Positions 43,845-55,095 of a DNA stretch of 64,000 nt are shown piece by piece. The translations under genes and the position numbers were made by a program. The stretch spans positions 135,862,112 to 135,926,111 of the forward strand of contig OZ024823.1 of assembly GCA_964016985.1 (NCBI GenBank). The letters run 5' to 3'. Numbering within the stretch: the first letter of the stretch is position 1; each line of letters begins with the position of its first letter. Under the pieces are notes generated by a model that saw only the letters and a program-made list of their open reading frames with translations, had not been told where the DNA came from and did no database searches. This DNA is from Anodontia alba. Its lineage: Eukaryota > Mollusca > Bivalvia > Lucinida > Lucinidae.

Positions 43845-44030
43845 GATACTCTTTCAAGGACGACAACTCTGATAAAATTATTTTGTTTCCTTCGGAAAGG
43901 TGACTACTCACTGAGGAAGCAAAATCCTTTTTTATAGAGTAGATCCCTTTTCAGAAGAACATCCCGAGCAGTAAAATAAACAGGAAGTCACAAAAAGTGT
44001 CTTCCTTGGCGGAAATGTCAAAGACGACCA
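43845..44030. mobile_element. H11 element
   Basis: TACTCTTTCAAGGACGACAA, TATTTTGTTTCCTTCGGAAA, CTACTCACTGAGGAAGCAAA and CAGGAAGTCACAAAAAGTGT. Confidence 0.6.
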
Positions 44031-44144
44031 TGTGCATCAGCTTCCCTTAAAGCAGATATGAGAATATTAAGAGGTATATGCCGTATTAAAAATCTCAGTA
44101 TAATGGTATATATAGAAATATGTAAGCAAATAACTAACCCATAT

Positions 44145-44212
44145 ACAGTGTAGACCAAGATCAGACGCCGCATAATGCGGCGTCTGATCAGAGTCTACAT
44201 TGTTTGCATCAA
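44145..44212. mobile_element. H3-type palindromic core, solitary
   Basis: ACAGTGTAGACCAAGATCAG and CTGATCAGAGTCTACATTGT with GCCGCATAATGCGGC centre. No H3 TIR flanks are seen. Confidence 0.7.
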
Positions 44213-46362
44213 ATACGGGAATTACTGTAAAATACTGCAGTTATAAAATCTGACAAAACATCCCTTCTATTGAAAATGGATCGGATCAAAGAGTTAAGTT
44301 ATAAATGGGTTAAACATAAAAGCTTTGATTTGAAGTTTTGAAACCCAATAACTGGTGTAGATCTAGTTAGCATTATAAAATTTCGTAGAAATAAGATGAG
44401 ACTGATACCAGTCATTTACAATATTAAGTGTGTTAGGTTGCAGTTTTTCACCTAAACAAGATTATGTATTCAATTTAAAAATTAATTTTCTGATTTTGCA
44501 TCACAGCTCAAGTACTTTTCAACAGGACCACCAACAGTTCTCTTTCAACCTACGAATGCGTCTTGTACCGCCTCCAGCATAAAGTGCTATAACCGCCTGC
44601 CGACATTGGAGTCAGTATGATCTACAGACTGGGACATGAAAACGTTACTTGTATAGCCACCACAAAACAAACACGGAGGAAGCGTACTGATAGAACTGCC
44701 TAGGAAGAGGTGTTACGACTATTGATCTGGACCATCTCAGTATGTAATGGTATGGACCATTTTATGGGGGTGGGGAGAGTATTTGAATACATTAACTATT
44801 TATAATACTCCTTAAGTTATAAGTGAAGATACACAGAGAGACCTTTGACTACAAGTGAGTCTAAAATTGATTGATGAGTTGCAAATAGTGTATACCCTGA
44901 TCAGACGTCTTGTCTGTCCGAATACGGAGTATAAATAAGTTTAATTTATAATTTCTGACATTTTGCTACATGCTTCTGATCACACAATCATAGAAAATGG
45001 AACTTGGCCGTACGCCGATACAAACACTTGCATCAGACACGCTATGTTCTGTGATTATTACACTTGCTGGATATCTTTATAATCTTTTTTTTTTTTGTAA
45101 ATGAACGGAAACCGGAAGCCAGAAATATTATCTCCCTTTTTGGCGAAAAATTTACCAAGTTTATACTCATACAGTCCCCTTGTATCTTATTACGAAGGGC
45201 AAGTAATGGCATATGCATATACAGGAAGACACCTTCTCTAATGATGCGGATCAAATGTTACGGACAGTGTTTATTGTAGTATGACTCATACGTTTTAGTG
45301 CTTTAAATCCTCTAATCTGGGTACTAATCTTTTCAGAGTTAAAGTCAAACAGTGTGTTTTAATAAAATTGAAAAAGTTTGGTCATCCTTTATGTTGTGAT
45401 TTTTTGAAGTGCCCTTTGATCTTTGATACGTTTGTGTGCAAATATTTCACTCCGATTGCATGACTTCAGGGCTGGTAATAATATCTCGGAGACGCTCAAC
45501 GATCCAAACAACAAATAAGGTTTAATCACACTGCGCAGATCCTATAATTTATTACCTCAATATAAACAGTTTTACGATCTGCAAAGGTGAATGACTGCAT
45601 TAAGATGGGATACATCGTGAATATTCCAAACACAGGTATTGAAGTTAAACATTCCCGGTGTCGCTTTACCGTTTGATTGCATTGTGTTTGGGCCTCATAA
45701 GCAGAAATAATATCCTCTTCGAACAAGGCCACGAACAACGTTCTCAAACTCTGCTCGGTGTCTTTTATATTGACCTAGATGAAGCTATGTAATATAAAGT
45801 CTGTGAGTGCAAAGTGATTTTCAAGCAGATTTGCACATGCACTGCGCACATATGAGCTCTGGGAGCAAGCTTTTTCCATTACTAGTCTCCCATTTTAAAG
45901 GACAGCAAATACTAAAGCGTCTTTCTATATTCTATAGTTGTCTGTCTTTATAGGAATGAATTTATTTTTTGTGGATATTGTCGATGTAAAAACACCGACA
46001 AGTCACACACCAACTAAATAAAGACCATCATATGTTGTCGGTACTCATTTGAAGCGCCTCGGTTCTATGTTAAGTTTGTGAATGATTCGCCATCCGAGTT
46101 GTTCACACATCGATAAAATCCACAGAAATAAAACTTATTCATGTAATTCCAACTATGACATATTTACGTCGAAAATATGGGTACAACAGTTCATTTTAGA
46201 AATTTGCTCGAAGACAAAATAGTTCCGAGACTTCTGCTCATTGGATTTATCTAAATATAAACTCCGTTTTTAAATTGCTCTCGGCCAACCAAATTGCGCT
46301 AAATAAGTAAAAGCCTGTTGTGTTGGAATTATTGCAAAATAACAGACAAATATTCACTTAAA
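44213..46362. other. low-repeat stretch with one H3 scrap
   Basis: Mostly unique-looking sequence. A GGTACTCATTTGAAGCGCCT scrap near 46041 resembles a decayed H1 core. No exon with convincing splice sites was found. Confidence 0.35.
44880..44935. mobile_element. H3 fragment
   Basis: GCAAATAGTGTATACCCTGA then TCAGACGTCTTGTCTGTCCG and AATACGG: one core arm joined directly to a TIR, the reverse order of an intact copy. Confidence 0.5.
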
Positions 46363-46575
46363 ATACTGTATTTACCCTTTTGGATAGACAGATCTAACCA
46401 AACGGTGTAGGTCCTGATCAGACTCCCAATTGCGGCCTCTGATCAGGGTCTACACTGTTTGCCATTCCTCCAGCAATTTTAGACATGTCAAATAATAATA
46501 ATTGCATACTTGTTCAAAGTTTAGGACAAGCATGGTAAGGTATTAAGGTTCCGAATACTTACGTTAACTAATGCA
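46363..46575 (+). mobile_element. H3 MITE
   Basis: Left TIR ACTGTATTTACCCTTTTGGA, core AACGGTGTAGGTCCTGATCA ... CTGATCAGGGTCTACACTGT, right TIR TTCCGAATACTTACGTTAAC. The core centre (CTCCCAATTGCGGCCT) no longer pairs well. Confidence 0.78.
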
Positions 46576-46737
46576 TTTTCAGATAAATCACATGACTAGG
46601 TTCCGATAGGTATAGAGTACAGGTATGGGTCCAACAAGGAACCCACATTGGCTCATTCATAGAACCAACAAATCACGTGATGCTAGTATGGTTGTGGATA
46701 TTGTTGGTGTTTCTTATCAGTTTTGTATCAAATTAAT

Positions 46738-46836
46738 AACAAAACTAACCAACAACAACAACAACACAACGACAACAGCAACAAACAAACAAAACCAACA
46801 ACAAAAAAAAAAAAGAAAATAAATAAATAAATAAAT
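46738..46836. repeat. (CAA)n and (AAAT)n compound repeat
   Basis: CAACAACAACAACA, an A run, then AAATAAATAAATAAAT. Confidence 0.85.
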
Positions 46837-47279
46837 GATGATAAAGGGAAGGATAAAAAGGGATAGAAAACGTTAACAGTCTGATTTCGCCTTTTAATAA
46901 ATTTGCAACTGATCTGTATCAAATTACAATTTAATATTATCGCACTCGTTGACAGCAAATAAGGGGAGTTGTTATCCTTTTAAATATAAACGAATTATAT
47001 TCGCAATCGACAATAATATACTTTTTAAATACATTCAAAATGCATTTGTGTGGTAAATGTCTATTTTATAGGTATTCAAATTACAAGTCTAATGACTGAT
47101 AATGTTTCATTAAATGTCAATATCATATTATCCCTAATGCAAGAAAAAAGCCTTATACCACACGTGTGCTTCAGCGGCCTAGCTCACACTGTGATCCGGG
47201 ATATTGGCTGCACTTTCACTTCAAGCACCGTTTTAACAGGGAAGATGATTTTTGTGAGTTCCGTTTGCTTTCCTGAACA

Positions 47280-47388
47280 CCTATCTTAAAAGTTCCCATT
47301 GGGAGTAAATTCTTCCCATTTTGAGTAGACCTTTTCTCAGGGGAGACGCAAATAATTTTGACAGAGTTGTCCTGCCCAGGAAAATAGT
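47280..47388. mobile_element. H11 fragment, target of an H1 insertion
   Basis: TTGGGAGTAAATTCTTCCCA, GAGTAGACCTTTTCTCAGGG and TTTTGACAGAGTTGTCCTGC, directly followed by an H1 copy. Confidence 0.6.
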
Positions 47389-47665
47389 CATCACGAAAAC
47401 ATACCTATATAATTTTGACCCCTTTAACCCCACTTTTATATAGTAAAACTGGGGTTTACAGGGGTATACATTATTTTTCTTATTTATGCTCAAAACCTAG
47501 ATTGTGGGTACTCCTTAGAACCGCCTCGGCGAGGCGGTTCTAACGAGTACCCACAATCTATGTTTTGAGCAGAAATATGAAAAATATCAGAATTTTTCAT
47601 CTGAAATTTTTCAGTTTTTGGAGGTGAAATTTTCTATATATTTGAATAGGCGTGTTTTCGTAATG
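47389..47665 (+). mobile_element. H1 fold-back MITE
   Basis: Complete copy directly abutting H11 sequence on its left; H11-like GAGTTGTCTCTCCTAAAAG resumes about 60 bp to its right, suggesting insertion into H11. Core perfect apart from CTCCTTAG on the left arm. Confidence 0.9.
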
Positions 47666-47810
47666 GAGTCTTGACATGACCTTAATAGTGTTGACTGGTT
47701 CGTAAAACTCCAGCCCAACCAACCAGAGTTGTCTCTCCTAAAAGTGTATCAATTCCACTTATGATAGCAGCTCAGAAAATCAATGCTTACTGCAGAATGA
47801 ACCAATGAAT

Positions 47811-48062
47811 CATCACGAAAACATGCCTATATATTTTTGACCACCTTAAACCCCACTTTTATATAGTAAAACTGGGGTTTACAGGGATATATCTTTTTTT
47901 TTTTCTTATTTCTGCTCAAAAACATAGATTGTGGGTACTCGTTAGAACCCACAATCTATGTTTTGAGCAGAAATAAGAAAAATATCAGAACTTTTTTTGA
48001 AAACTTTCAGCTTTTTGGCGGCGAAATTTTTAATATGTTTGAATAGGCGTGATTTCGTAATA
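47811..48062 (+). mobile_element. H1 MITE with half-deleted core
   Basis: Same orientation as the copy 146 bp to its left. The core reads TGGGTACTCGTTAGAACCCA: the inner stem and most of the right arm are removed. Confidence 0.86.
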
Positions 48063-48284
48063 AAAGAAATCCTTGAGCAGTCTGTATACGGATGTGTATG
48101 CTGGCCTAAAATTGAACTGTTTGCAGAGGGCGTTGGGCTCTTTTCCTATGGTGCACACAATATGATTTATGCTTTGCACCAGGTCATTTGTGGTAATAGG
48201 CGGTAACTGTGTGTTTATGGTTATAGAAGGATGATATCGCTTGACAAAAATGATCCCAATAAATTATGTTATTAAAAAAAAAGA

Positions 48285-48740
48285 AAAACGCCCATGGGCC
48301 ACAACTCGCTCACCTGGTAAAAACAGCTACCGTGTATTTGCAAATGCCATGCAACATTCTTCCAGTATTACGAAAGCAACTGGGACACAAATTTGACCAT
48401 ATCATAAAAAAGGTCAAAGGTAATCCTAGTCTCATCATTTTAACAAACTTTGTTAACCTTGAGTCCCCGATGCTATATACCAAGATTCAGCCTCAAAGCT
48501 TTCTTAGTACTCGATCAGAAGATTTTAAGTGTTCCTACCATATATGGACTTGGCAGCCATCTTGTTCAATCGTGCAAAACCATTTAAACAAACTGTCAAC
48601 ATCCCTTCGACAGAAAGCCCCATGTGAAATCTGGTGAAAATTGGTCAAGCGGTTTTAGAATAGAAGATGTTTAAAGATTTCATTATTTTATACCTGTATA
48701 TAGCCCAGGGGCAAGGGCAGATAAACCCTGGGGGTGGGGG

Positions 48741-48771
<31 letters not shown>

Positions 48772-49760
48772 GGGGGCAAAAGTTTTATCCTTACTAAAAA
48801 AAGATTTACTACTTTAATTATACATTGTAAGTTCAGCCATAAGTCGTAAATACATGTTAGAAAACTTTTCACCTGTACAAACTTATTGAGACGCAAATTT
48901 GACCTTGCCGTAAAAAGGTCAAAGGTCAACTTACAGTCATCATTTGAACAAACTTGATAAACCTTGAGACAGTGACGCTATATACCAAGATTCAGCCCCA
49001 AAGATTTCTTGGTTCTGAAGAAGAAGCTATTTAGTGTTTTTTTTTACCATATATGGACATGGCGGCCATCTTGTTCACTGGCGCGGAACCATTTGAACAA
49101 ATTGGCAGTACACTTTCGACAGAATGTTCCATGTGAAATCTGGTGAAAATTGCTCAAGGTTTCAGAGAAGACATTTAAAAACTACACAATTTCTTTATAC
49201 ATGAATACAGCCTAGAGGCAAGGACATGTATATAGCCCAGGGGCAAGGCAGATAACCACACAGAGGACAAAATTTTGATTATAACTAAAATGTCTTTTTA
49301 CTTTAATCACTCATTGTAAGTTTCAGCCATTTGTCTGTAATACATTTTGAGAAAATTACTTTTCAACATTTTCCCCATAAAAATGCATGGGGACACGAAT
49401 GTTTTAACCTTGCCGTAAAAAAAGGTCGAAGGTCAACCTAGAACAAACTTCGTAAACCTTGAGTCAATAATTCTGTACATCAAGATTCAGCCTTGAAGCT
49501 TTCTTAGTTCTGGAGAAGAAGATTTTAAATGTTTTTACTATACATGGGAATGGCGGCCATCTTAACGGACCATGACAATTCATACAAATTTTCAAATCCC
49601 CTTTAACAGAAGGATTCACATGAAGTTTGAAGAAAAATGGCCCAGGGGTTTCAATGGAGAAGTCGTTCAAAGGTGCGGATGAAAGACAGACGGACAAAGG
49701 ACGACGGACGACGACGGACGACATGTGATCATCCTGAGTCTTCGGCTCAGTTGAGCTAAA
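48285..49760 (+). mobile_element. H10 element, variant with three ~500-bp units
   Basis: Starts with AACTCGCTCACCTGG and ends with GACGGACGACGACGG then GTCTTCGGCTCAGTTGAGC. Three units each hold a TTTGACCTTGCCGTAAAAA block, a GTAAACCTTGAGTC block, an AAGATTCAGCC block and an ATGGCGGCCATCTTG block (near 48410/48890/49390). A G/GT-rich tract at 48727-48776 interrupts it. The 123-codon ORF at 48266 is part of this repeat. Confidence 0.8.
48727..48776. repeat. G-rich and (GT)n microsatellite within H10
   Basis: GTGTGTGTGTGTG followed by about 22 G. Confidence 0.9.
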
Positions 49761-50020
49761 AACGGTAAAAAGTGAAATGACTATAGGACCTAGGCTCCCA
49801 GTTCTCAGTTCAGTTCTGTTTCAAAATATGTATGCTATCCGATATAATTGATATACTATTCCTCTTTGTGCCATTGATAGGCTACGTTCTGTGAGTCTGT
49901 AATTTCTTTTATATCTTTTGTACTGATGTTGTTGCCTTTACAATGCGGCATTTAATTTGCAAATTCCCTTTTGCTGTCTTCTGTGACTGTGGGTATTTAC
50001 TTGGTATCATCGTATGACAT

Positions 50021-50299
50021 CATCACGAAAACATGCCTATATAATTTTGACCCACTTAAACCTCACTTTTATATAGTAAAACTGGGGTTTACAGGGGTAT
50101 ACATTATTTTTCTTATTTCTGTTCAAAACATAGATTTTGGGTACTCGTTAGAACCGCCTCGCCGAGGCGGTTCTAACGAGTACCCAAAATCTATGTTTTG
50201 AGCAGAAATATGAAAAATATTGGAGTTTTTTATCTGAAAAGTTTAGGTTTTTTGGAGGTATTTTTTTCTATATATTTGAATAGGCATGTTTTCTTAATG
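50021..50299 (+). mobile_element. H1 fold-back MITE
   Basis: Complete. Both arms share the change GATTTTGGGT / ACCCAAAATC instead of GATTGTGGGT / ACCCACAATC: a matched substitution in the stem. Loop CC/GG. Confidence 0.9.
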
Positions 50300-50743
50300 A
50301 AATGTTATCACAAACAGCCCTCTAACGTTATTAGAACGCAATGGACGGACGCGTTATATCTGTCAACAGTAAAAACTGTTTCGGGGCTTAAACCTGGTTG
50401 TGCGAGTGCTTAACCCTCGTTCCTTATCCTGATACAACTACAGCTACACATAACTGTATTGCTCGCGCAGGGTTCCCCTATCTAATCAGTAGATCTTCAC
50501 AGAAAACATATCTTGATGAGAAGTCGACTAAAACTGAAAGTCAGAGCACAAGTTAAACCACCAGTATGAACATGGTAAGCTGCGACCACAGACGAGTAAA
50601 TAAGGAAATTTTCGTGCTTCCAAAGGACCAGAAAATATAAACACAGAAAATGAAGTACGTTGAGACGTTTTACAACCTCCACACACAGCACTTAACACAA
50701 ACTGCTGTGGCGATAAATACGTTCTAAACAGAGATAACGTGTC

Positions 50744-50942
50744 TACCGTATGTATTCCGACGGACAGACCTGAGCAAACAGTGTAGATCTAGATGAGACG
50801 CCGCTGAACGAGGCATCTCATCAGGGTCTACACTGTTTGCCACTCTTCCAGTAATTTTAGACACAACGATTGTACTTATTCAAATTTTTGAACAAGTACG
50901 GTAAGGAGTTGGGGTTTCCGAATATTTAGAATAGATACGGTA
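50744..50942 (+). mobile_element. H3 MITE, complete
   Basis: TIRs TACCGTATGTATTCCGACGG and TCCGAATATTTAGAATAGAT + ACGGTA. The core GTGTAGATCTAGATGAGACG ... CATCTCATCAGGGTCTACAC carries the GATGAGAC arm variant on both sides, as at 20930. Confidence 0.85.
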
Positions 50943-51922
50943 TTCGTTGGAAGTACGAAATACATCAAATTGAGATTTGGTTTTATTGAGTCTATTCATA
51001 AACAGTAATGTTAAGTACAACACTATACAGGTCGGTTGCCTAACCCTAGGCTGAGATAGGCCTATTCTATTTGAAATACATCCAAATGAACTCAATGACA
51101 TCAACAACACATAACATCCAATTTAGTGAAGATATATAAGTTTTGTAAAGAGAGATCCCTTGGAAGCAAGAAATACATCAAACAAGCGAAAATAACACCA
51201 AGTGTAGCGAAGATATATATATATATATTTTTGTTTGTTTTAAAAAATGAATATTTGGGAATAAGAAACACATGAAAACGAATATAGCACACTCGGATTA
51301 ATGAGTCTGTTCACGAACAGGAACGATCACGCAAATGCTCCCGCTTCCTAGTCAATGGTTTAGCGATATTCTATTCAAATAAATCCATGTTCAGAAAATG
51401 AGACTTAAGTAAAGTACAGGAAGTGATGCTAAACTACAAATACAGGTAGTATCTTCAGGAAGATTTAATTCTGGTATGAGTTCATATTGTTTAGGTATAC
51501 CAAAGACGAATGACATGACAGTAGTGAGGCAGGTAACAAGATCTATTTATTAACAGGAGTATACCAAGGGGAGAAAGAAGATCATTCTTATATTAGCGTA
51601 TGCAAGTTGCATTTTACTGCAAAACATGTCAGCCTTGATGTAATATTGATAGAAAGTAACATCACAATGACACAGTTCAAGAACTTTGTCATTTCAAGCG
51701 TGTCAAGAGTGTTATATATTACGCCTATATGTAGCTGATGAGCACTTTTGCATTTTGGATGCTCGATCGCTCATTTCTGTTTAAAATCTCCGATTGGCTA
51801 CTGTTTGGATTGTCAGATGACCAAATGCTGATGCTTTTTGTCTTGTACATACGACCATAGTTATTGTTAAAAAGCTGACCTTGATAAAAACAATCATATT
51901 TCTTCATGAAAACATACGTTTT
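50943..51922. other. unassigned AT-rich sequence
   Basis: (TA)n at 51214-51230. GAAATACATC(A/C)AA words recur (50958, 51055, 51170), suggesting an old internal repeat. Confidence 0.35.
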
Positions 51923-52162
51923 CATTACGAAAACACGCCTATTCAATTATATGGAAAATTTCACCTCCAAAAATACTGAAAATTTTCAGATAAAAAACTC
52001 TGATATTTTTCATATTTCTGCTCAAAACATAGATTGTGGGTGCTCGTTAGAACCGCCTGAGCAGAAATAAGAAAAATAATGTATACCCCTGTAAACCCCA
52101 GTTTTACTATATAAAAGTGGTGTTTAAGGGGGTCAAAATTATATAGGCATGTTTTCGTGATG
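51923..52162 (-). mobile_element. H1 MITE lacking one core arm
   Basis: The left arm TGCTCGTTAGAACCGCCT runs straight into GAGCAGAAATAAG: the loop and the entire right arm are deleted while both TIRs are kept. Confidence 0.86.
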
Positions 52163-52456
52163 TGTGTATCGATTGGAAATGTCTCGCAAGGCGGTCCTAA
52201 AGTGTTTCCATATATTTTAGGAGAATAGTTGTATCTTGGTTACAACAAGCGCCCCGTCTAGAGCTAGAGCTGCGTCCACCAGTCCACCATACTAATAGAT
52301 TCAAACTTAATTACAAACATGCCAAACTCATCTCAAATTCAAATACACCAAATTTTATCATATTCATTTTATAAGGCTTTGAATCGTTTCAAGGTTACCA
52401 GACACATGCTATTACTGTTAGCGTATTTCATTTTGAGACAAGCCTCGGGAAAAACG

Positions 52457-52552
52457 GGTCTTCGGACAAATGCGGTCAGCACAGGCCCGATCAGACTGCG
52501 CAAATGCGCAGTCTGATCAGGGCCTTCGCTGTCCGCATACAGAATCACTGTA
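52457..52552. mobile_element. H7-type palindrome
   Basis: GGTCTTCGGACAAATGCGG ... CCTTCGCTGTCCGCATACAG surround a perfect hairpin, GGCCCGATCAGACTGCGC / GCGCAGTCTGATCAGGGCC (loop AAAT). Confidence 0.65.
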
Positions 52553-53320
52553 GAACATATCAGGTTGCGCAGCTTAGCTGGTCCAGCTGGACCATTACTG
52601 TTCACGTATATTCCTAAGTCACCTTTTCTGATGACGAGAACCATTTACAAATGAATGCCCAGCACTACCGGTATGGCCTGAAATCAATCAACGCGACTGC
52701 GGTGACCGCGTCATTATGTTTTCAGATCAGAATTAAAATGGATCTTATATGCGGACAGCGAATACACAGAATGCACTAGATTGCAAATCCACACCGGATA
52801 GTCTTGAATCATTACTTTTTATATATGTACTATAACATTACATTCTGTAAGCACTCAGCAGATATACTCTTTGAACTGGACCTTCATTGTACACTTAAAC
52901 ATTTGAAGGTCATCTTTTCCTTGGTCACCAAATGATTCATTCAGTCGTAAAGATCTCATAAAAAGTCATGATCTCTTTGATATCTAAAACTCCATTTAAT
53001 ACGCTATATGAAATATTATTTTATTAATGTTTCCATATGTATTTTCTTAATGACCAGATGAGATTTTGCTGGCCTCTAGAAAAACTGAAAAGGTGCCTCC
53101 GAGCGGGACAGGTTATTGAATAAAACAAAGAAAGAACATAACAAGCGTTAGTAAGATCTGGAACTATGATAAATGATAACCAATAGCGCAAATGATCATC
53201 ATAACATTTTTTTTATGTTTGGGCATCACCTGCCGTTTTTAATCAGAGTCCGGGTTGATATTGCTTGTCTCGATTGATAACCATTCATGAGCATAGCAAT
53301 TATTAAATAAGCTGACACGT
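52553..53320. other. unassigned sequence
   Basis: A TATGCGGACAGCGAATAC scrap at 52750 recalls H7; otherwise nothing. Confidence 0.35.
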
Positions 53321-53539
53321 GTGAAAAAGTACTTCCCGGCATGTGCGCCTAACGAAGACTCGGGTCAGTCTGCACGTCCTAGCAATCTGATCAGTGTCTT
53401 CGTTGGACGCATGAAGGTACTTTGCAGCCTTGTCTATCCAGTGTGCGCCCACTGAAGGCTCTGATCAGACTGCGTGAATGATCTGAATCTTCACTGGGCC
53501 CTTGAAGGTACGTTATTTTTGACGTTGAGGCTCAAATCA
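53321..53539. mobile_element. H7 MITE
   Basis: AAAGTACTTCCCGGCATGTG, CTAACGAAGACTCGGGTCAG, GATCAGTGTCTTCGTTGGAC, AGCCTTGTCTATCCAGTGTG, and GAAGGTACGTTATTTTTGAC right end. Confidence 0.75.
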
Positions 53540-54159
53540 TAAATGGGGCGGAAAATCATTGTTAGGCCATGTTGGTCAATGCGTTTTAGTAGGATTATCT
53601 CTACCTGTGTTTGGCTCCATTGGCGTAACTTGACAATTATGAACTTATTAGAAATTAAGTACAATTTGATTTTGTAAATGAATTATTTTATTCGAACTTG
53701 GCTGCACCGGTCACCATCTTTCCTGACAAGCAATTTCTAAGCAGTAATTCTGCCTTAGGCATTTGTGGTAAGTGGTTAGAGCAAAACCAAGAGTAAAACG
53801 TCAAAAACTCCCAGAAGGTATCGTATAATATACCAGGCAAATATTCTGTTTTCACCGACAACCTGCATTATCTCAATTCACAAGCTCTGTATGAGGGGAA
53901 ACATCTTTGTGATTCCAAAGTTGTCATGCAGTTGCACTAAACAAGTAAGAAAGCAAAGTAACAAAAGTGCCAAATTAAAGAGAATCCTAAATCTGCAGGT
54001 ACCGTAGATTTTATTTTAAAACGTCTCAGTGGCTCGAAATGATTTGTACCCACCTAATACATAACCAAAGAGTTGTAAAAAGCTGCTAATTTTAGGTTTT
54101 AAGACCAAGGGTACACGTACGCTCCTTGAGCTACCTACGTATCTGTGTTCCATTTTACT

Positions 54160-54439
54160 CATTATGAAAACACGCCTATTCAAATATATTGTAAATTTCA
54201 CCTCCAAAAAACTGAAAATTTTCAGATGAAAAACTCCAATATTTTTCATATTTCTGCTCAAAACATAGATTGTGGGTACTTGTTAGAATCGCCTTGGCGA
54301 GGCGGTTCTAACGAGTACCCACAATCTATGTTTTCGAGCAGAAATAAGAAAAATAATGTATACCCCTGTAAACCCCAGTTTTACTATATAAAAGTGGGGT
54401 TTAAGGGGGTCAAAATTATATAGGCGCGTTTTCGTGATG
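54160..54439 (-). mobile_element. H1 fold-back MITE
   Basis: Complete. Left arm TTGTTAGAATCGCCTTGG is mismatched at several positions against GGCGGTTCTAACGA on the right. Confidence 0.9.
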
Positions 54440-54689
54440 TACCAGACTTTCGTTTTGCTATGCAGATGTATCTGAAATAAAAAAAAAAAAAAGATAAAAG
54501 CTTATGCATTTTATGGGTACTCAAATGAAATTGACAGAGTTTATATGTGGCTTTTGATTAGTCTACATTCAAATCATGTCATTAAATCACCCGATCCAAT
54601 TTCATTGCCCAGGCTCATCGGACTTCGCAAATGCGCCATTCCAAAACAATGCGACACAAGATAATTACCAGTGCCAATTAACTTGCACC

Positions 54690-55095
54690 AAAATGTGTAC
54701 GCGGACTGAGTACTTAGTTATAATTTGGAGCTGCATAAGGAAAAAGCAAGAGGTTTCGCGCCAATGAAATACTCATGAAGTTGTTTTTATTACTGACTGT
54801 CCTAGACATTTTTTCTTATGTTGTTTCTCTTTTTTTGCGGTGCATTGTGGCTAGTCGCTGCGGTTTTGTTTCATGTTTTTCCTGTGCTTTGTATTATTGT
54901 TGTGTTTAGTGGATCCTGTCTAGCACTGTGATCACATTCACAGTGTTGAGGCAGACGGAGGTGATTGCTTTGCTTTTTTTTGGTGTGCAAGTTGTGAACT
55001 GTCTTCCTCTGTTTGCTCTTCCTCTTTGTATTATTACTGAACTACGTTCTGTTCTGTGATTGTGATACTTCCTTCCTATACTATTTTTCAAGAAA
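54690..55095 (+). mobile_element. BX copy, the longest uninterrupted one
   Basis: TAATTTGGAGCTGCATAAGG, GAGGTTTCGCGCCAATGAAA, TTTTTATTACTGACTGTCCT, a T-rich middle, and GTTCTGTGATTGTGATACTT at the end. The comparison with 1079-1197 is clear. No ORF is shared between copies. Confidence 0.65.

Noticed and set aside
48266..48637. 123-codon plus-strand ORF
   Set aside because: Falls in the H10 repeat unit, starts in an A run, and similar units nearby do not keep the frame.
11845..50942. CRISPR-like array from the recurring GTGTAGACCCTGATCAGAC repeats
   Set aside because: Spacing is kilobases, each repeat is a two-armed palindrome within TIR shells, and the setting is eukaryotic.
54016..54423. 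ORFs beginning MSRNMKNIGVF or containing NIDCGYSLEPP, seen at several places
   Set aside because: Frames through H1 copies; they recur only because the repeat recurs and are broken in most copies.
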